Shown: positions 42,701 to 51,597, counted from the first letter of the stretch. The stretch is 64,000 bases of DNA from Kluyvera sp047971185 (GCF_047971185.1 NZ_JBKDZH010000038.1:1-64000), one strand, 5' to 3'. Program-made: numbers and translations. Notes: generated by a model from the sequence alone, not told the origin.

Positions 42701-42854
42701 CGCCCGGATAGTTGGCGGTGACGCGGACGTTTGGCGGCGCGAGGTCAGGATATTGCTCAACCGGTAATGAAATTATCGCCAGGGCCCCGGTAAGGCACAA
42801 AAGGATTGCTAGCACCCAGGCAAAAATGGGGCGATCGATGAAGAAATTCGCCAT
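39741..42854 (-). CDS. acrD: Multidrug efflux RND permease AcrD
   Basis: Inner-membrane RND pump that works with AcrA and TolC and exports aminoglycosides, some beta-lactams, novobiocin and other amphiphilic or anionic drugs. It has 1037 residues, the E. coli AcrD length, with twelve membrane helices, two large periplasmic loops and the proton-relay aspartates in AIGLLVDDAIVVVENVER (about 407-408) and lysine in LSAKNAILIVEFANEM (about 940). It resembles AcrD more than AcrB in segments such as ASITLSFVAGTDPDEAVQ and the ending RRRFPLKEKPE. A candidate BaeR box lies 75 bp upstream. narQ, its neighbour in E. coli, is missing. Confidence 0.96.
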   Translation of the reverse strand: MANFFIDRPIFAWVLAILLCLTGALAIISLPVEQYPDLAPPNVRVTANYPGASAQTLENTVTQVIEQNMTGIDNLMYMSSQSSATGQASITLSFVAGTDPDEAVQQVQNQLQTAMNKLPQAVQTQGVTVRKTGDTNILTIAFVSTDGSMDKQDISDYVASNIQDPLSRVDGVGDIDAYGSQYSMRIWLNPTKLNSYQMTASDVTSAIKSQNAQIAVGQLGGTPSVDNQALNATINAQSLLQTPQQFRDITLRVNQDGSEVKLGDVATVEMGAEKYDYLSRYNRNPASGLGIKLASGANEMATAERVLQRLDELKAYFPHGLEYKVAYETTSFVKASIKDVVKTLLEAILLVFLVMYLFLQNFRATLIPTIAVPVVLMGTFSVLYACGYSINTLTMFAMVLAIGLLVDDAIVVVENVERIMSTEGLTPRQATRKSMGQIQGALVGIAMVLSAVFIPMAFFGGTTGAIYRQFSITIVSAMVLSVLVAMILTPALCATILKPIHKGEVHGSKGFFGWFNRKFDASARRYESGVAKILHRSVRWMLIYVVLLGGMVFLFLRLPSSFLPLEDRGMFTTSVQLPSGSTQQQTLKVVEQVEDYFFKNEKDNITSIFATIGSGPGGNGQNVARMFVRLKDWDDRDSTTGTSFAIIERATKALNKIKEARVYASSPPAISGLGSSAGFDMELQDHGGAGHDALMAARDKLLELAGQSPQLTRVRHNGLDDSPQLQIDIDQRKAQALGVSIDDINDTLQTAWGSSYVNDFMDRGRVKKVYVQAAAKYRMLPDDINQWYVRNNSGQMVPFSAFATSRWETGSPRLERYNGYSAVEIIGEAAPGVSTGTAMDVMQNLVQQLPTGFGLEWTAMSYQERLSGAQAPALYAISLLVVFLCLAALYESWSVPFSVMLVVPLGVIGALLATWMRGLENDVYFQVGLLTVIGLSAKNAILIVEFANEMNEKGEDLMAATLEACRQRLRPILMTSLAFIFGVLPMALTTGAGSGGQHAVGTGVVGGMISATFLAIYFVPLFFVLVRRRFPLKEKPE

Positions 42855-43182
42855 CAGGATCCGAACCTCGTGTTGGTCATTTTTTTTACGTACTGAATTG
42901 CGTCAAACACTGTAGCCGTAAGGCTCCCGGCAATCGTGGAGAAAATAAGAAGATAATGTAAATAATCATACCGCTTCGCCGAAACGGTTTGCATATCCTT
43001 ACGCAAGCGGAAATCCGGCTCCTGAAACGTAATTTCATTTAAGCTGAAATTTTTTGATCTGCCACAGCTTACTGATAAATAGTCGCTGATTCTGGGCAAA
43101 TGGACATTGCTTGTACCGTGACTCCTCGGCTAATAAATAGGACTTATAAATATAAGGTTTTTTAACCATAGGCTGAGTGTGT
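42855..43182. other. Divergent region acrD-aegA
   Basis: A 328-bp gap with the promoters of acrD (minus) and aegA (plus). Apart from the BaeR-like box I see no gene and no trace of narQ, which lies here in E. coli. Confidence 0.55.
42929..42946 (-). promoter_or_regulatory. Candidate BaeR box upstream of acrD
   Basis: Read toward acrD, the 18-mer ATTTTCTCCACGATTGCC fits the BaeR consensus TTTTTCTCCATDATTGGC (recalled from E. coli) at 15 of 18 positions. BaeSR activates acrD in E. coli and Salmonella, and the distance of about 75 bp from the start suits an activator site. Confidence 0.7.
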
Positions 43183-45165
43183 ATGAACCGTTTTATTAGG
43201 GTAGATAGCCAAAAATGCATTGGATGCAGGGCGTGTGAAGTTGCCTGTGTGATGTCGCATAACGATGAGCAGCATGTGCTCGACGCATCGCAGTTTATGC
43301 CGCGCATCACGGTTGTCAAAATGAACCACCAGCGCGGGGCGGCCACCTGCCATCATTGTGAAGATGCCCCCTGCGCGCGCAGCTGTCCCAACGGCGCGAT
43401 TCGCCAGATCGATGACGCTATTCAGGTCGACCAGGCGAAGTGCATCGGCTGTAAATCCTGCGCGGTCGCCTGCCCCTTTGGCACCATGCAAATCGTCCTT
43501 TCACCGACCCAGGATGGGCGCGTCAAAGCCACGGCCCACAAATGCGATCTGTGCCACCAACGTCCGGCAGGCCCGGCCTGTGTGGAAAACTGCCCGGCAG
43601 ACGCGCTACAGATGATGACCAGCCAGCAACTGAGTGATATTGCGCGCACCCGCCGCCTGCAAACGGCCTGTCGAGAAGCGCAGCCCTGGCACAGCGATAG
43701 CCGCGCGGCGGCGCCGGTTGCCCAACGCAGCAAGGTGCAGCAGATGGCGCAAACGCCTGCGCGCGGCGAAGCGGACAAACTGAATCTGGCGGCGCGCAAA
43801 ACCGGCTTTGGCGAAATTTATCTGCCGCTGCAGGAGCATCAGGCGCAGCAGGCCTCCGCGCGCTGCCTGAGCTGCGGTGAGCATAGCGTCTGCGAATGGA
43901 CCTGCCCGCTGCACAACCATATTCCACAGTGGATCGAGCGGGTTAACGCCGGGGATATCGAGGCGGCGGCCGCGCTGTCGCATCAGACCAATCCGCTGCC
44001 GGAGATCACCGGTCGCGTCTGCCCACAGGACCGGCTTTGCGAAGGCGCCTGTACGATTCGCGATGAGCATGGGGCGGTCACCATCGGCAATATTGAGCGC
44101 TACATCTCTGATCGCGCGCTGGCCAAAGGCTGGCGGCCGGATATCGGCAACGTCGCGCAGAGCGGTAAGCGGGTGGCGATTATTGGCGCTGGGCCGGCGG
44201 GGCTTGCCTGCGCCGACATTCTGGTGCGTCAGGGCGTGGAGCCGGTGGTCTTTGACCGCCATCCGGAAATCGGCGGCCTGCTGACCTTTGGCATTCCGGC
44301 GTTCAAGCTGGATAAATCGCTGATGGCCCGCCGTCGTGAAATCTTTAGCGACATGGGTATTCGCTTTGAACTGAACTGCGAAATTGGCAAAGACGTCTCC
44401 ATGGAGACGCTGCTGAGCGAGTACGATGCGGTGTTTGTCGGCGTAGGCACCTACCGTTCGATGAAGGCGAATCTGCCGAACGAAGATGCGCCCGGCGTGT
44501 ACGATGCGCTGCCGTTCCTGATTGCCAACACCAAAAACGTGATGGGCCTTGGCGAGCTGCCCGACGAGCCGTATATCAACACCCAAGGGCTGAACGTCGT
44601 CGTGCTTGGCGGCGGCGATACGGCGATGGACTGCGTGCGTACCGCGCTGCGGCACGGGGCGGAAAAAGTCACCTGCGCCTATCGTCGTGATGAAGCCAAC
44701 ATGCCCGGCTCGAAAAAAGAGGTTAAAAACGCGAAGGAAGAGGGCGCGGCGTTTGAGTTTAACGTCCAGCCGGTGACGCTGGAGCTGGACGCCAGCGGGC
44801 ACGTGTGCGGCGTTCGCTTCCTGCGTACCCAGCTCGGTGAGCCGGACGCTCAGGGCCGTCGTCGCCCGACGCCGATTCCCGGCAGCGAGTTTGTGATGCC
44901 CGCCGATGCGGTCATCATGGCCTTTGGCTTCCACCCACACGGTATGCCGTGGCTGAACGTGCAGGGCGTTGAGGTTGATGACTGGGGCCGGATTCGCGCC
45001 AACGTGCATTCGCGCTACCGCTATCAGACCTCGAATCCCCAAATTTTCGCCGGCGGTGACGCGGTGCGCGGCGCCGATTTGGTGGTGACCGCGATGGCCG
45101 AGGGACGCCATGCCGCGCAGGGGATCCTCGACTGGTTAGGGGTAAAAATCACCCCCGCGCATTGA
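43183..45165 (+). CDS. aegA: Iron-sulfur flavin oxidoreductase AegA
   Basis: A 660-residue protein with N-terminal ferredoxin-like domains (cysteine sets CIGCRACEVAC, CHHCEDAPC...CPNGA, CIGCKSCAVACPFG, CDLC...CVENCP, residues 12-150), suggesting four [4Fe-4S] clusters. It is fused to a glutamate-synthase small-subunit-like oxidoreductase with two dinucleotide folds (AIIGAGPAGLACADIL about 330; VVVLGGGDTAMDCVRTAL about 470). In E. coli AegA has been linked to urate degradation under anaerobic conditions. The ATG at 43183 gives MNRFIRVDSQKCIGC. Divergent from acrD. Confidence 0.94.
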   Translation: MNRFIRVDSQKCIGCRACEVACVMSHNDEQHVLDASQFMPRITVVKMNHQRGAATCHHCEDAPCARSCPNGAIRQIDDAIQVDQAKCIGCKSCAVACPFGTMQIVLSPTQDGRVKATAHKCDLCHQRPAGPACVENCPADALQMMTSQQLSDIARTRRLQTACREAQPWHSDSRAAAPVAQRSKVQQMAQTPARGEADKLNLAARKTGFGEIYLPLQEHQAQQASARCLSCGEHSVCEWTCPLHNHIPQWIERVNAGDIEAAAALSHQTNPLPEITGRVCPQDRLCEGACTIRDEHGAVTIGNIERYISDRALAKGWRPDIGNVAQSGKRVAIIGAGPAGLACADILVRQGVEPVVFDRHPEIGGLLTFGIPAFKLDKSLMARRREIFSDMGIRFELNCEIGKDVSMETLLSEYDAVFVGVGTYRSMKANLPNEDAPGVYDALPFLIANTKNVMGLGELPDEPYINTQGLNVVVLGGGDTAMDCVRTALRHGAEKVTCAYRRDEANMPGSKKEVKNAKEEGAAFEFNVQPVTLELDASGHVCGVRFLRTQLGEPDAQGRRRPTPIPGSEFVMPADAVIMAFGFHPHGMPWLNVQGVEVDDWGRIRANVHSRYRYQTSNPQIFAGGDAVRGADLVVTAMAEGRHAAQGILDWLGVKITPAH

Positions 45166-45223
45166 CGATACCCGGGCTTCACGGCGTAATATGGCGCGTA
45201 AGCGTTATCGCCGTGGAGCCTTT

Positions 45224-45799
45224 ATGTCCCTTAATATCAATGTGATTAAAGATAAAATCCTGTCTGAAAACTATTTCGTCCTGCGCAATATTACCTACGA
45301 TTTAACCCAGAAAAACGGCGCTGTCGTGCAGCACAAACGCGAAGTCTACGACCGCGGCAACGGCGCGACGGTGCTGCTCTACAACCCTCAGAAGCAGAGC
45401 GTGGTGCTGGTGCGCCAGTTCCGCGTCGCCACCTGGGTGAACGGCAATGCCGACGGTATGCTGATTGAAACCTGCGCCGGGCTGCTCGACGACGACGAGC
45501 CGGAAGACTGCATTCGTAAAGAGGCCATTGAAGAGACCGGCTATCAGGTCAGCAACGTGCGTAAGGTGTTCCAGCTGTATATGTCGCCGGGCGGGGTGAC
45601 CGAAATCGTCCACTTCTTTATTGCCGAATATGACGAGCGCCTGCGCGATAACGCCGGCGGCGGCGTGGATGATGAAGATATTGATGTGCTTGAGCTGCCG
45701 TTCACCCGTGCAATTGAGATGATTCGCAGCGGTGAAATTTGCGATGGTAAGACGGTGATTTTACTCCAGTATCTGCAAGCTTCAGGCCTGATGGCGTAA
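45224..45799 (+). CDS. nudK: GDP-mannose pyrophosphatase NudK
   Basis: Nudix hydrolase that splits GDP-mannose to GMP and mannose 1-phosphate. It has 191 residues, like E. coli NudK (YffH), with the complete Nudix box GLLDDDEPEDCIRKEAIEETGYQV (about 85-108; E-x7-REAxEETG written here as RKEAIEETG). ATG 45224 begins MSLNINVIKDKILSENYFVLRN. Located 58 bp after aegA, followed by ypfG, as in E. coli. Confidence 0.95.
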   Translation: MSLNINVIKDKILSENYFVLRNITYDLTQKNGAVVQHKREVYDRGNGATVLLYNPQKQSVVLVRQFRVATWVNGNADGMLIETCAGLLDDDEPEDCIRKEAIEETGYQVSNVRKVFQLYMSPGGVTEIVHFFIAEYDERLRDNAGGGVDDEDIDVLELPFTRAIEMIRSGEICDGKTVILLQYLQASGLMA

Positions 45800-45904
45800 T
45801 TTCAGGGCGGGCTCAATCCGATAAATCCGATTGAGCGTTACCGCTTCGTCCTCCAGGATAGCCCCGGTAAGTTGATGCTTTTTTCTTCTGGGGTTGTACC
45901 GTCC

Positions 45905-46954
45905 ATGCGTTACCGCGTTCTCCTTTTTTTCTTCTGCATCGGGATGCTCCCGACGTCGTTGACGTGGGCGGCCCCGACGCAACAGCGCTTTTCCGACTGG
46001 TTAGTCACCTGTAATAACCAGAATTTCTGCGTGACCCGCAACGTGGGCCTGCACTACGGGCTGGTGATGACCCTCAGCCGCAGCGCGGGGGCGCATACCG
46101 ACGCCCAGCTGCGTATTGAGCTGGGCGGGCTGGTCAACCCGGTGGCCGCGGTCCCGGCGATCGAACCCCGGCTGCTGCTGGACGGTAAGCCGTTAAAACT
46201 CAGCGGTGAGCGCTGGAAAGTGCAGCCGAAGCTGCTATCGACCGGCGATAGCGTGACGATTGACGCCTTCCTGCAGCAAATTCAGGATGCCCAGGCCATT
46301 ACGCTGTCGAAGGGCGTGCAGGTGATGTCGCTACAGGGGCTGAAGGCCGCGCTGCTGTTTATCGACGCCCAGCAAAAGCGCGTGGGCAATGAAACCGCGT
46401 GGATCCGCAAAGGCGACGAGCCGCCGCTGAGCGTGCCGCCCGCCCCGGCGCTGAAGCCCGTCGCGAAAGTGAATCCGGTGCCAACGCCGCTCGGGCGTGA
46501 CGAATATAACGATCTGATCGATTTTGCCACCTGGCGGATGAACAACGTGCAGTGCTCGCTGGATCCGCTGCGTCGCGAAGTGTGGGTCACGGCGTTAACC
46601 GACGATAAGGCGCTGATCATGACCAGCTGTGAATCCGGCGCCTATAACACCTTCTATCGCGCCTGGCTGGTGTCGCGTAAAAAACCGTTCGCCACCACGC
46701 CGATTCGCCTGCGTCTGCCGTTCCTGCCCACCGGTAAAGAGGGGCGAGATATTGAGCTGGTGAATTTGACCTTCAACGAGCATACGCGGGAACTGGTGAC
46801 GCTTGAGAAAGGACGCGGCCTTGGCGACTGCGGCGTGCAGACGCGCTGGCGCTTCGACGGCCAGCGTTTCCGCCTGGCGCGTTATGCCGCGCAGCCCGAG
46901 TGCGATAACTGGCAGGGCGCGGACGCCTGGGCCACCCAGTGGGTCTCCGGTTAA
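45905..46954 (+). CDS. ypfG: DUF1176 periplasmic protein YpfG
   Basis: A 349-residue exported protein of the DUF1176 family, corresponding to E. coli YpfG. The signal peptide is MRYRVLLFFFCIGMLPTSLTWAAP; mature segments such as FSDWLVTCNNQNFCVTRN and LGDCGVQTRWRFDG carry cysteines that probably form disulfides. The ATG at 45905 is chosen because it starts a normal signal sequence; the ATG at 45872 would place 11 residues before it. Function unknown. tktB and talA, which follow ypfG in E. coli, are absent, and maeB comes next. Confidence 0.88.
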   Translation: MRYRVLLFFFCIGMLPTSLTWAAPTQQRFSDWLVTCNNQNFCVTRNVGLHYGLVMTLSRSAGAHTDAQLRIELGGLVNPVAAVPAIEPRLLLDGKPLKLSGERWKVQPKLLSTGDSVTIDAFLQQIQDAQAITLSKGVQVMSLQGLKAALLFIDAQQKRVGNETAWIRKGDEPPLSVPPAPALKPVAKVNPVPTPLGRDEYNDLIDFATWRMNNVQCSLDPLRREVWVTALTDDKALIMTSCESGAYNTFYRAWLVSRKKPFATTPIRLRLPFLPTGKEGRDIELVNLTFNEHTRELVTLEKGRGLGDCGVQTRWRFDGQRFRLARYAAQPECDNWQGADAWATQWVSG

Positions 46955-47254
46955 GACTTCTTCTCTTCCTCCCGGCGCGTCACCCGGCGCGCCGACCACG
47001 CTTTCACCTCCCCCATGTCACTTTGGTTATGGCAGACATAACAAAAAAGCATATCTGGAAATCATGATCTTACTATCGATAGTTGATAACATGGGCGACA
47101 TAAATAAATAACAAAGCAAGGCGTGTTCGCAAGAGTATGGCGGCCTTCAAAGTTTACCGGGCGGCCACAGGCGATACTAGGCGCTTCCTTCGGGAGTGCA
47201 TCAGGACGTAATTGCGCTTCACCCTTTTAGTTTGATACGTGAAAGGAACCCTAA
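46955..47254 (+). other. Leader/promoter region of maeB
   Basis: A 300-bp region before maeB. It contains a perfect 12-bp palindrome ACTATCGATAGT (47072-47083), an AT-rich stretch around 47085-47110 likely to hold the promoter, and about 140 bp of GC-rich sequence with two GGCGGCC direct repeats (47139-47145 and 47160-47166) and a CTTCCTTCGGGAG hairpin near 47186. This suggests a long structured leader. No ORF is supported. Confidence 0.45.
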
Positions 47255-49534
47255 ATGGACGACCAATTAAAACAAAGTGCCCTCGATTTCCATGAATTCC
47301 CCATCCCAGGAAAAATTCAGGTAGCGCCCACCAAGCCTCTCGCCACGCAACGCGATCTCGCGCTGGCCTATTCACCGGGCGTGGCCGCACCGTGTCTGGA
47401 GATCGAAAAAGATCCGCTGGCGGCCTATAAATATACGGCGCGCGGTAACCTGGTGGCGGTGGTGTCCAACGGTACCGCGGTGCTGGGCTTAGGCAATATC
47501 GGCGCGCTGGCCGGTAAGCCGGTGATGGAAGGCAAGGGCGTTTTGTTCAAGAAATTCGCCGGTATCGACGTTTTCGATATCGAAGTGGATGAAACCAACC
47601 CGGACAAATTTATCGATGTGGTGGCGGCGCTGGAGCCGACCTTTGGCGGCATCAACCTCGAAGACATTAAAGCGCCGGAATGTTTCTACATTGAGCAGCA
47701 GCTGCGCGAGCGCATGAACATTCCTGTGTTCCACGACGATCAGCACGGTACCGCGATTATCAGCACGGCGGCGATCCTCAACGGCCTGCGGGTGGTGGAG
47801 AAAAATATCTCCGACGTTCGCATGGTAGTCTCCGGCGCGGGCGCGGCGGCGATTGCCTGTATGAACCTGCTGGTGGCGCTGGGGATGCAGAAACACAATA
47901 TTGTGGTCTGCGACTCGAAGGGCGTTATCTACGAAGGCCGCGAGCCGAACATGGCGGAAACCAAAGCCGCCTACGCGGTGAAGGATGACGGCAAGCGTAC
48001 GCTGGATGACGTGATCGCCGACGCCGACATCTTCCTCGGCTGCTCCGGCCCGAAAGTGCTGACCCAGGAGATGGTACAGAAGATGGCCCGCGCGCCGATG
48101 ATCCTCGCGCTGGCCAACCCGGAGCCGGAAATTCTGCCGCCGCTGGCAAAAGAGGTGCGCCCGGACGCCATTATCTGCACCGGCCGCTCCGACTACCCGA
48201 ACCAGGTCAACAACGTGCTGTGCTTCCCGTTCATCTTCCGCGGCGCGCTGGACGTGGGCGCCACGGCGATTAACGAAGAGATGAAGCTGGCAGCGGTGCA
48301 CGCAATCGCCGAACTGGCTCACGCCGAACAGAGCGAAGTGGTGGCCTCCGCCTACGGCGACCAGGACCTGAGCTTCGGCCCGGACTACATTATTCCGAAA
48401 CCGTTCGATCCACGCCTGATCGTCAAGATCGCCCCGGCCGTAGCGAAGGCGGCAATGGACTCCGGCGTGGCGAAGCGTCCGATTAGCGATTTTGATGCCT
48501 ATATCGAAAAACTGAGCGAGTTTGTCTACAAGACCAACCTGTTCATGAAGCCGATCTTCTCCCAGGCGCGTAAAGAGCCGAAACGCATCGTGCTGGCGGA
48601 AGGCGAGGAGAACCGCGTACTGCATGCCACTCAGGAGCTGATTACCCTGGGGCTGGCGAAACCGATTCTGATTGGCCGCCCGAGCGTTATCGAGATGCGC
48701 CTGCAGAAGCTGGGCCTGCAAATTAAGCCGGGCGTCGACTTTGAAATCGTCAATAACGAATCTGACCCGCGCTTTAAAGAGTACTGGCAGGAATACTACA
48801 GCCTGATGAAGCGTCGCGGCATCACTCAGGAGCAGGCACAGCGCGAGATGCGCAGCAACACCACCGCCATCGGTGCAATCATGGTGCAGCGTGGGGAAGC
48901 GGACGGCATGATTTGCGGCACCATCGGCGATTATCACGAGCATTTCAGCGTGATTAATCCGGTGTTCGGCTACCGCGACGGCCTGCATACCGCCGGGGCG
49001 ATGAACGCGCTGCTGCTGCCAAGCGGCAACACCTTTATCGCTGATACCTACGTCAACAACGATCCGACGCCGGAGCAAATTGCCGAAATCACGCTGATGG
49101 CGGCGGAAAGCGTGCGTCGTTTTGGGATCGAGCCGCGCGTGGCGCTGCTGTCGCACTCGAACTTTGGCTCCTCCAACTGCCCGTCGGCCAGCAAAATGCG
49201 CGATGCGCTGGAGCTGGTGAAAGCACGCGCGCCGGAGCTGATGATTGATGGTGAAATGCACGGCGACGCCGCGCTGGTGGAGAGCATCCGTCACGACCGT
49301 ATGCCGGATAGCCCGCTGAAAGGCTCGGCGAATATCCTGGTGATGCCGAATATGGAAGCCGCGCGTATCAGCTATAACCTGCTGCGCGTCTCCAGCTCGG
49401 AAGGGGTGACCGTTGGGCCGGTGCTGATGGGGGTATCGAAACCGGTACATATCCTGACGCCGATTGCTTCCGTGCGCCGCATCGTCAATATGGTGGCGCT
49501 GGCGGTGGTTGAAGCGCAGACCCAGCCGCTGTAA
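47255..49534 (+). CDS. maeB: NADP-dependent malic enzyme MaeB
   Basis: Oxidative decarboxylation of malate to pyruvate with NADP+. The 759-residue protein has the malic enzyme domain (1-425: YSPGVAAPC, FHDDQHGTAIIS, dinucleotide fold VSGAGAAAIACMNLL, catalytic Lys/Asp in the ANPEPEILP region) fused to a phosphotransacetylase-like domain (about 430-759: RIVLAEGEENRVLHATQ, SHSNFGSSNCPSASKMRDAL) that is regulatory and inactive as PTA. AAAGGAA precedes the ATG. Single gene, followed by a REP/BIME. Confidence 0.97.
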   Translation: MDDQLKQSALDFHEFPIPGKIQVAPTKPLATQRDLALAYSPGVAAPCLEIEKDPLAAYKYTARGNLVAVVSNGTAVLGLGNIGALAGKPVMEGKGVLFKKFAGIDVFDIEVDETNPDKFIDVVAALEPTFGGINLEDIKAPECFYIEQQLRERMNIPVFHDDQHGTAIISTAAILNGLRVVEKNISDVRMVVSGAGAAAIACMNLLVALGMQKHNIVVCDSKGVIYEGREPNMAETKAAYAVKDDGKRTLDDVIADADIFLGCSGPKVLTQEMVQKMARAPMILALANPEPEILPPLAKEVRPDAIICTGRSDYPNQVNNVLCFPFIFRGALDVGATAINEEMKLAAVHAIAELAHAEQSEVVASAYGDQDLSFGPDYIIPKPFDPRLIVKIAPAVAKAAMDSGVAKRPISDFDAYIEKLSEFVYKTNLFMKPIFSQARKEPKRIVLAEGEENRVLHATQELITLGLAKPILIGRPSVIEMRLQKLGLQIKPGVDFEIVNNESDPRFKEYWQEYYSLMKRRGITQEQAQREMRSNTTAIGAIMVQRGEADGMICGTIGDYHEHFSVINPVFGYRDGLHTAGAMNALLLPSGNTFIADTYVNNDPTPEQIAEITLMAAESVRRFGIEPRVALLSHSNFGSSNCPSASKMRDALELVKARAPELMIDGEMHGDAALVESIRHDRMPDSPLKGSANILVMPNMEAARISYNLLRVSSSEGVTVGPVLMGVSKPVHILTPIASVRRIVNMVALAVVEAQTQPL

Positions 49535-49537
49535 CCA

Positions 49538-49617
49538 TGTAGCCCGGGTGAGGCGTTTACGCCGACCCCGGGATGGCTCCGAGCTGCCCCGGCGGCGCTT
49601 CGCTTGGCCGGGCTACA
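49538..49617. repeat. BIME-like repeat between maeB and hemF (copy 5)
   Basis: Outer arms TGTAGCCCGG and CCGGGCTACA are perfectly inverted and enclose two inner CCCGGG-type hairpins (GGGTGAGGCGTTTACGCCGACCCC; CCCCGGCGGCGCTTCGCTTGG). The right arm includes the hemF stop codon. Typical position between convergent genes. Confidence 0.8.
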
Positions 49618-50515
49618 GGAGCCAGTCTTTCACTTTGATAAATTCGCTTAGCGCTGCTTCCGGGCTGTTTTCATCCGGCTGATAGTTATACTCCCAGCGC
49701 ACCAGCGGCGGCATCGACATTAATATCGACTCTGTACGCCCACCGGTTTGCAGGCCGAACAGCGTGCCTCTGTCCCACACCAGATTAAACTCTACGTAGC
49801 GGCCACGGCGGTAGAGCTGGAAATCTCGCTCGCGCTCACCGTAGGCGATATCTTTACGGCGCTCGACGATCGGCAGATAGGCGTCGGTAAAACCTTTCCC
49901 CACCGCCTGCATAAAGCTGAAGCAATGGTCGAAGTCTGGCGTGTTGAGGTCGTCAAAGAACAGGCCGCCAATGCCGCGCTGTTCATTGCGGTGCTTCAGA
50001 TGGAAGTAGTCGTCGCACCACTTTTTGTAGCGCGGGTAGACGTCGTCGCCAAACGGCTGACACAGATTGCGCGCGACGGTATGCCAGTGAACGGCGTCTT
50101 CGTGAAAACCGTAGTAGGGGGTTAAATCAAAACCACCGCCAAACCACCACACCGGCTCCGCGCCGGGCTTTTCGGCAATGAAGAAGCGCACGTTGGCGTG
50201 GCTGGTGGGCACATACGGATTGCGCGGGTGGATAACCAGCGAAACGCCCATGGCCTCGAAGCTGCGGCCAGCCAGCTCCGGGCGGTGCGCTGTGGCGGAA
50301 GCGGGCATCGCGTCGCCGTGCACGTGGGAAAAGTTAACGCCCGCTTGTTCAAACAGCGCGCCGTCGCGCAGCACCCGGCTGCGACCGCCGCCGCCGGCTT
50401 CGCGCTGCCAGCTATCTTCAACAAACGCGCTGCCGTCGAGCTGCTCAAGCTGCCGACAAATATCGTCCTGTAGCCCGAGCAGAAAGGCTTTGACCTGCTC
50501 TACGTTAATCGTCAT
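49613..50515 (-). CDS. hemF: Oxygen-dependent coproporphyrinogen III oxidase
   Basis: Aerobic heme synthesis: converts coproporphyrinogen III to protoporphyrinogen IX. The 300-residue protein shows the conserved SHVHGDAMPASATAHRPELAGRSFEAMGVSLVIHPRNPY region and WWFGGGFDLTPYYGFHEDAVHWH, and FNLVWDRGTLFGLQTGGRTESILMSMPP. Its ATG overlaps the amiA stop (TGATG), so it is translationally coupled to amiA, as in E. coli. The stop codon TAG lies in the arm of a BIME repeat. Confidence 0.97.
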   Translation of the reverse strand: MTINVEQVKAFLLGLQDDICRQLEQLDGSAFVEDSWQREAGGGGRSRVLRDGALFEQAGVNFSHVHGDAMPASATAHRPELAGRSFEAMGVSLVIHPRNPYVPTSHANVRFFIAEKPGAEPVWWFGGGFDLTPYYGFHEDAVHWHTVARNLCQPFGDDVYPRYKKWCDDYFHLKHRNEQRGIGGLFFDDLNTPDFDHCFSFMQAVGKGFTDAYLPIVERRKDIAYGERERDFQLYRRGRYVEFNLVWDRGTLFGLQTGGRTESILMSMPPLVRWEYNYQPDENSPEAALSEFIKVKDWLL

Positions 50516-51384
50516 CAGCGTCGCTTCGCGTGGGCTTTCTGGTTATCGAACCAGTGGAAATAGCTGATAATGCCGGAAGCAATGGCATTGGCGATTTTCT
50601 GGCGGAACGCGGCGGTACCCAGCAGCTTCTCCTCGCCGGGGTTGGTGATAAACGAGGTTTCCACCAGCACCGACGGGATCGACGGTGATTTCAGCACCAC
50701 GAAGGCCGCCTGTTCGGTGCTGCGGCTGTGCAGCTTATGCACCGGCTTAATTTTTTTCAGCACGTGCGAACCGAGGGTGAGGCTATTTTTAATGGTGTCG
50801 GTCTGGACCAGATCGAACAGCACCTGCTGCAACAGATGGTCTTTATCCTTGGCCTTTTTGCCCGCCAGCTCATCGGCGGCGTTCTCGCGATCCGACAGGT
50901 ATTTCGCCATGGCGCTACTGGCCCCGCGATTGGAAAGGGCAAACACCGAGGCGCCCGCCGCGGACGGGTTGGTAAAGCCGTCGGCGTGGATGGACATAAA
51001 CAGGTCTGCGCCGTGCTTGTGCGCGATCTCCACCCGGTCGTACAGCGGGATAAAGGTATCGCCCGAGCGCGTCAGTTTGGCGTCGATTCCGTTTTTCTGC
51101 AAAATAGCGCGCACGTTTTTGGCAATCGCCAGCACGACGTGCTTTTCTTTGGAGCCGTTATGGCCAATTGCGCCGGTATCAATACCGCCGTGGCCCGGGT
51201 CCAGCATCACCAGCCGGCGACTCGACGATTTTTTTGCCGGTTTACTGTGCCCATTGCTGGTTTTTAAGGTGGTTTCTTTCGCGGCTGCCTGAGACGCGAT
51301 TCCCGACAGCGTGAGCGCAGCCAATCCGGCTTTTAGCGCCTGGCGGCGCGAAGTCAGTATTTTTAAAGGTTTAAACGTGCTCAT
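50515..51384 (-). CDS. amiA: N-acetylmuramoyl-L-alanine amidase AmiA
   Basis: Periplasmic zinc amidase that splits septal peptidoglycan during cell separation, activated by EnvC. The 289-residue precursor carries a Tat signal (TSRRQALKAGLAALTLSGIASQAAA). The Amidase_3 domain has LDPGHGGIDTGAIG (zinc His), KLTRSGDTFIPL, FMSIHADGF and the catalytic glutamate in PSVLVETSFITN near the C-terminus. An auto-inhibitory helix is expected around AMAKYLSDRENAADELAGKK. First gene of amiA-hemF; divergent from ypeA. Confidence 0.96.
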   Translation of the reverse strand: MSTFKPLKILTSRRQALKAGLAALTLSGIASQAAAKETTLKTSNGHSKPAKKSSSRRLVMLDPGHGGIDTGAIGHNGSKEKHVVLAIAKNVRAILQKNGIDAKLTRSGDTFIPLYDRVEIAHKHGADLFMSIHADGFTNPSAAGASVFALSNRGASSAMAKYLSDRENAADELAGKKAKDKDHLLQQVLFDLVQTDTIKNSLTLGSHVLKKIKPVHKLHSRSTEQAAFVVLKSPSIPSVLVETSFITNPGEEKLLGTAAFRQKIANAIASGIISYFHWFDNQKAHAKRR

Positions 51385-51597
51385 TCCGGCCTGAGTTGTA
51401 AAAACAAGAATCTGTATGTTATATCGTATCGCGATTTTCGTTACGACTGTTCGTGATAAGAATTGTTTTACTTTTCATTTCAATACGTGTCTGTACCTTA
51501 TTATGCCATTTTTTTCACTGTGCCGCGTCAGATATTGGCTAAATTGGCCGTTCACGCCATAATCACTGTTTTTAAACCTGAAAAGGTGGGTAATACC

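Noticed and set aside
43606..45111. 501-codon open frame opposite aegA
   Set aside because: Antisense to a complete Fe-S flavoprotein; no independent support.
47489..49450. 653-codon open frame opposite maeB
   Set aside because: Shadow of maeB codon bias; low-complexity His/Arg/Gln-rich translation without any family features.
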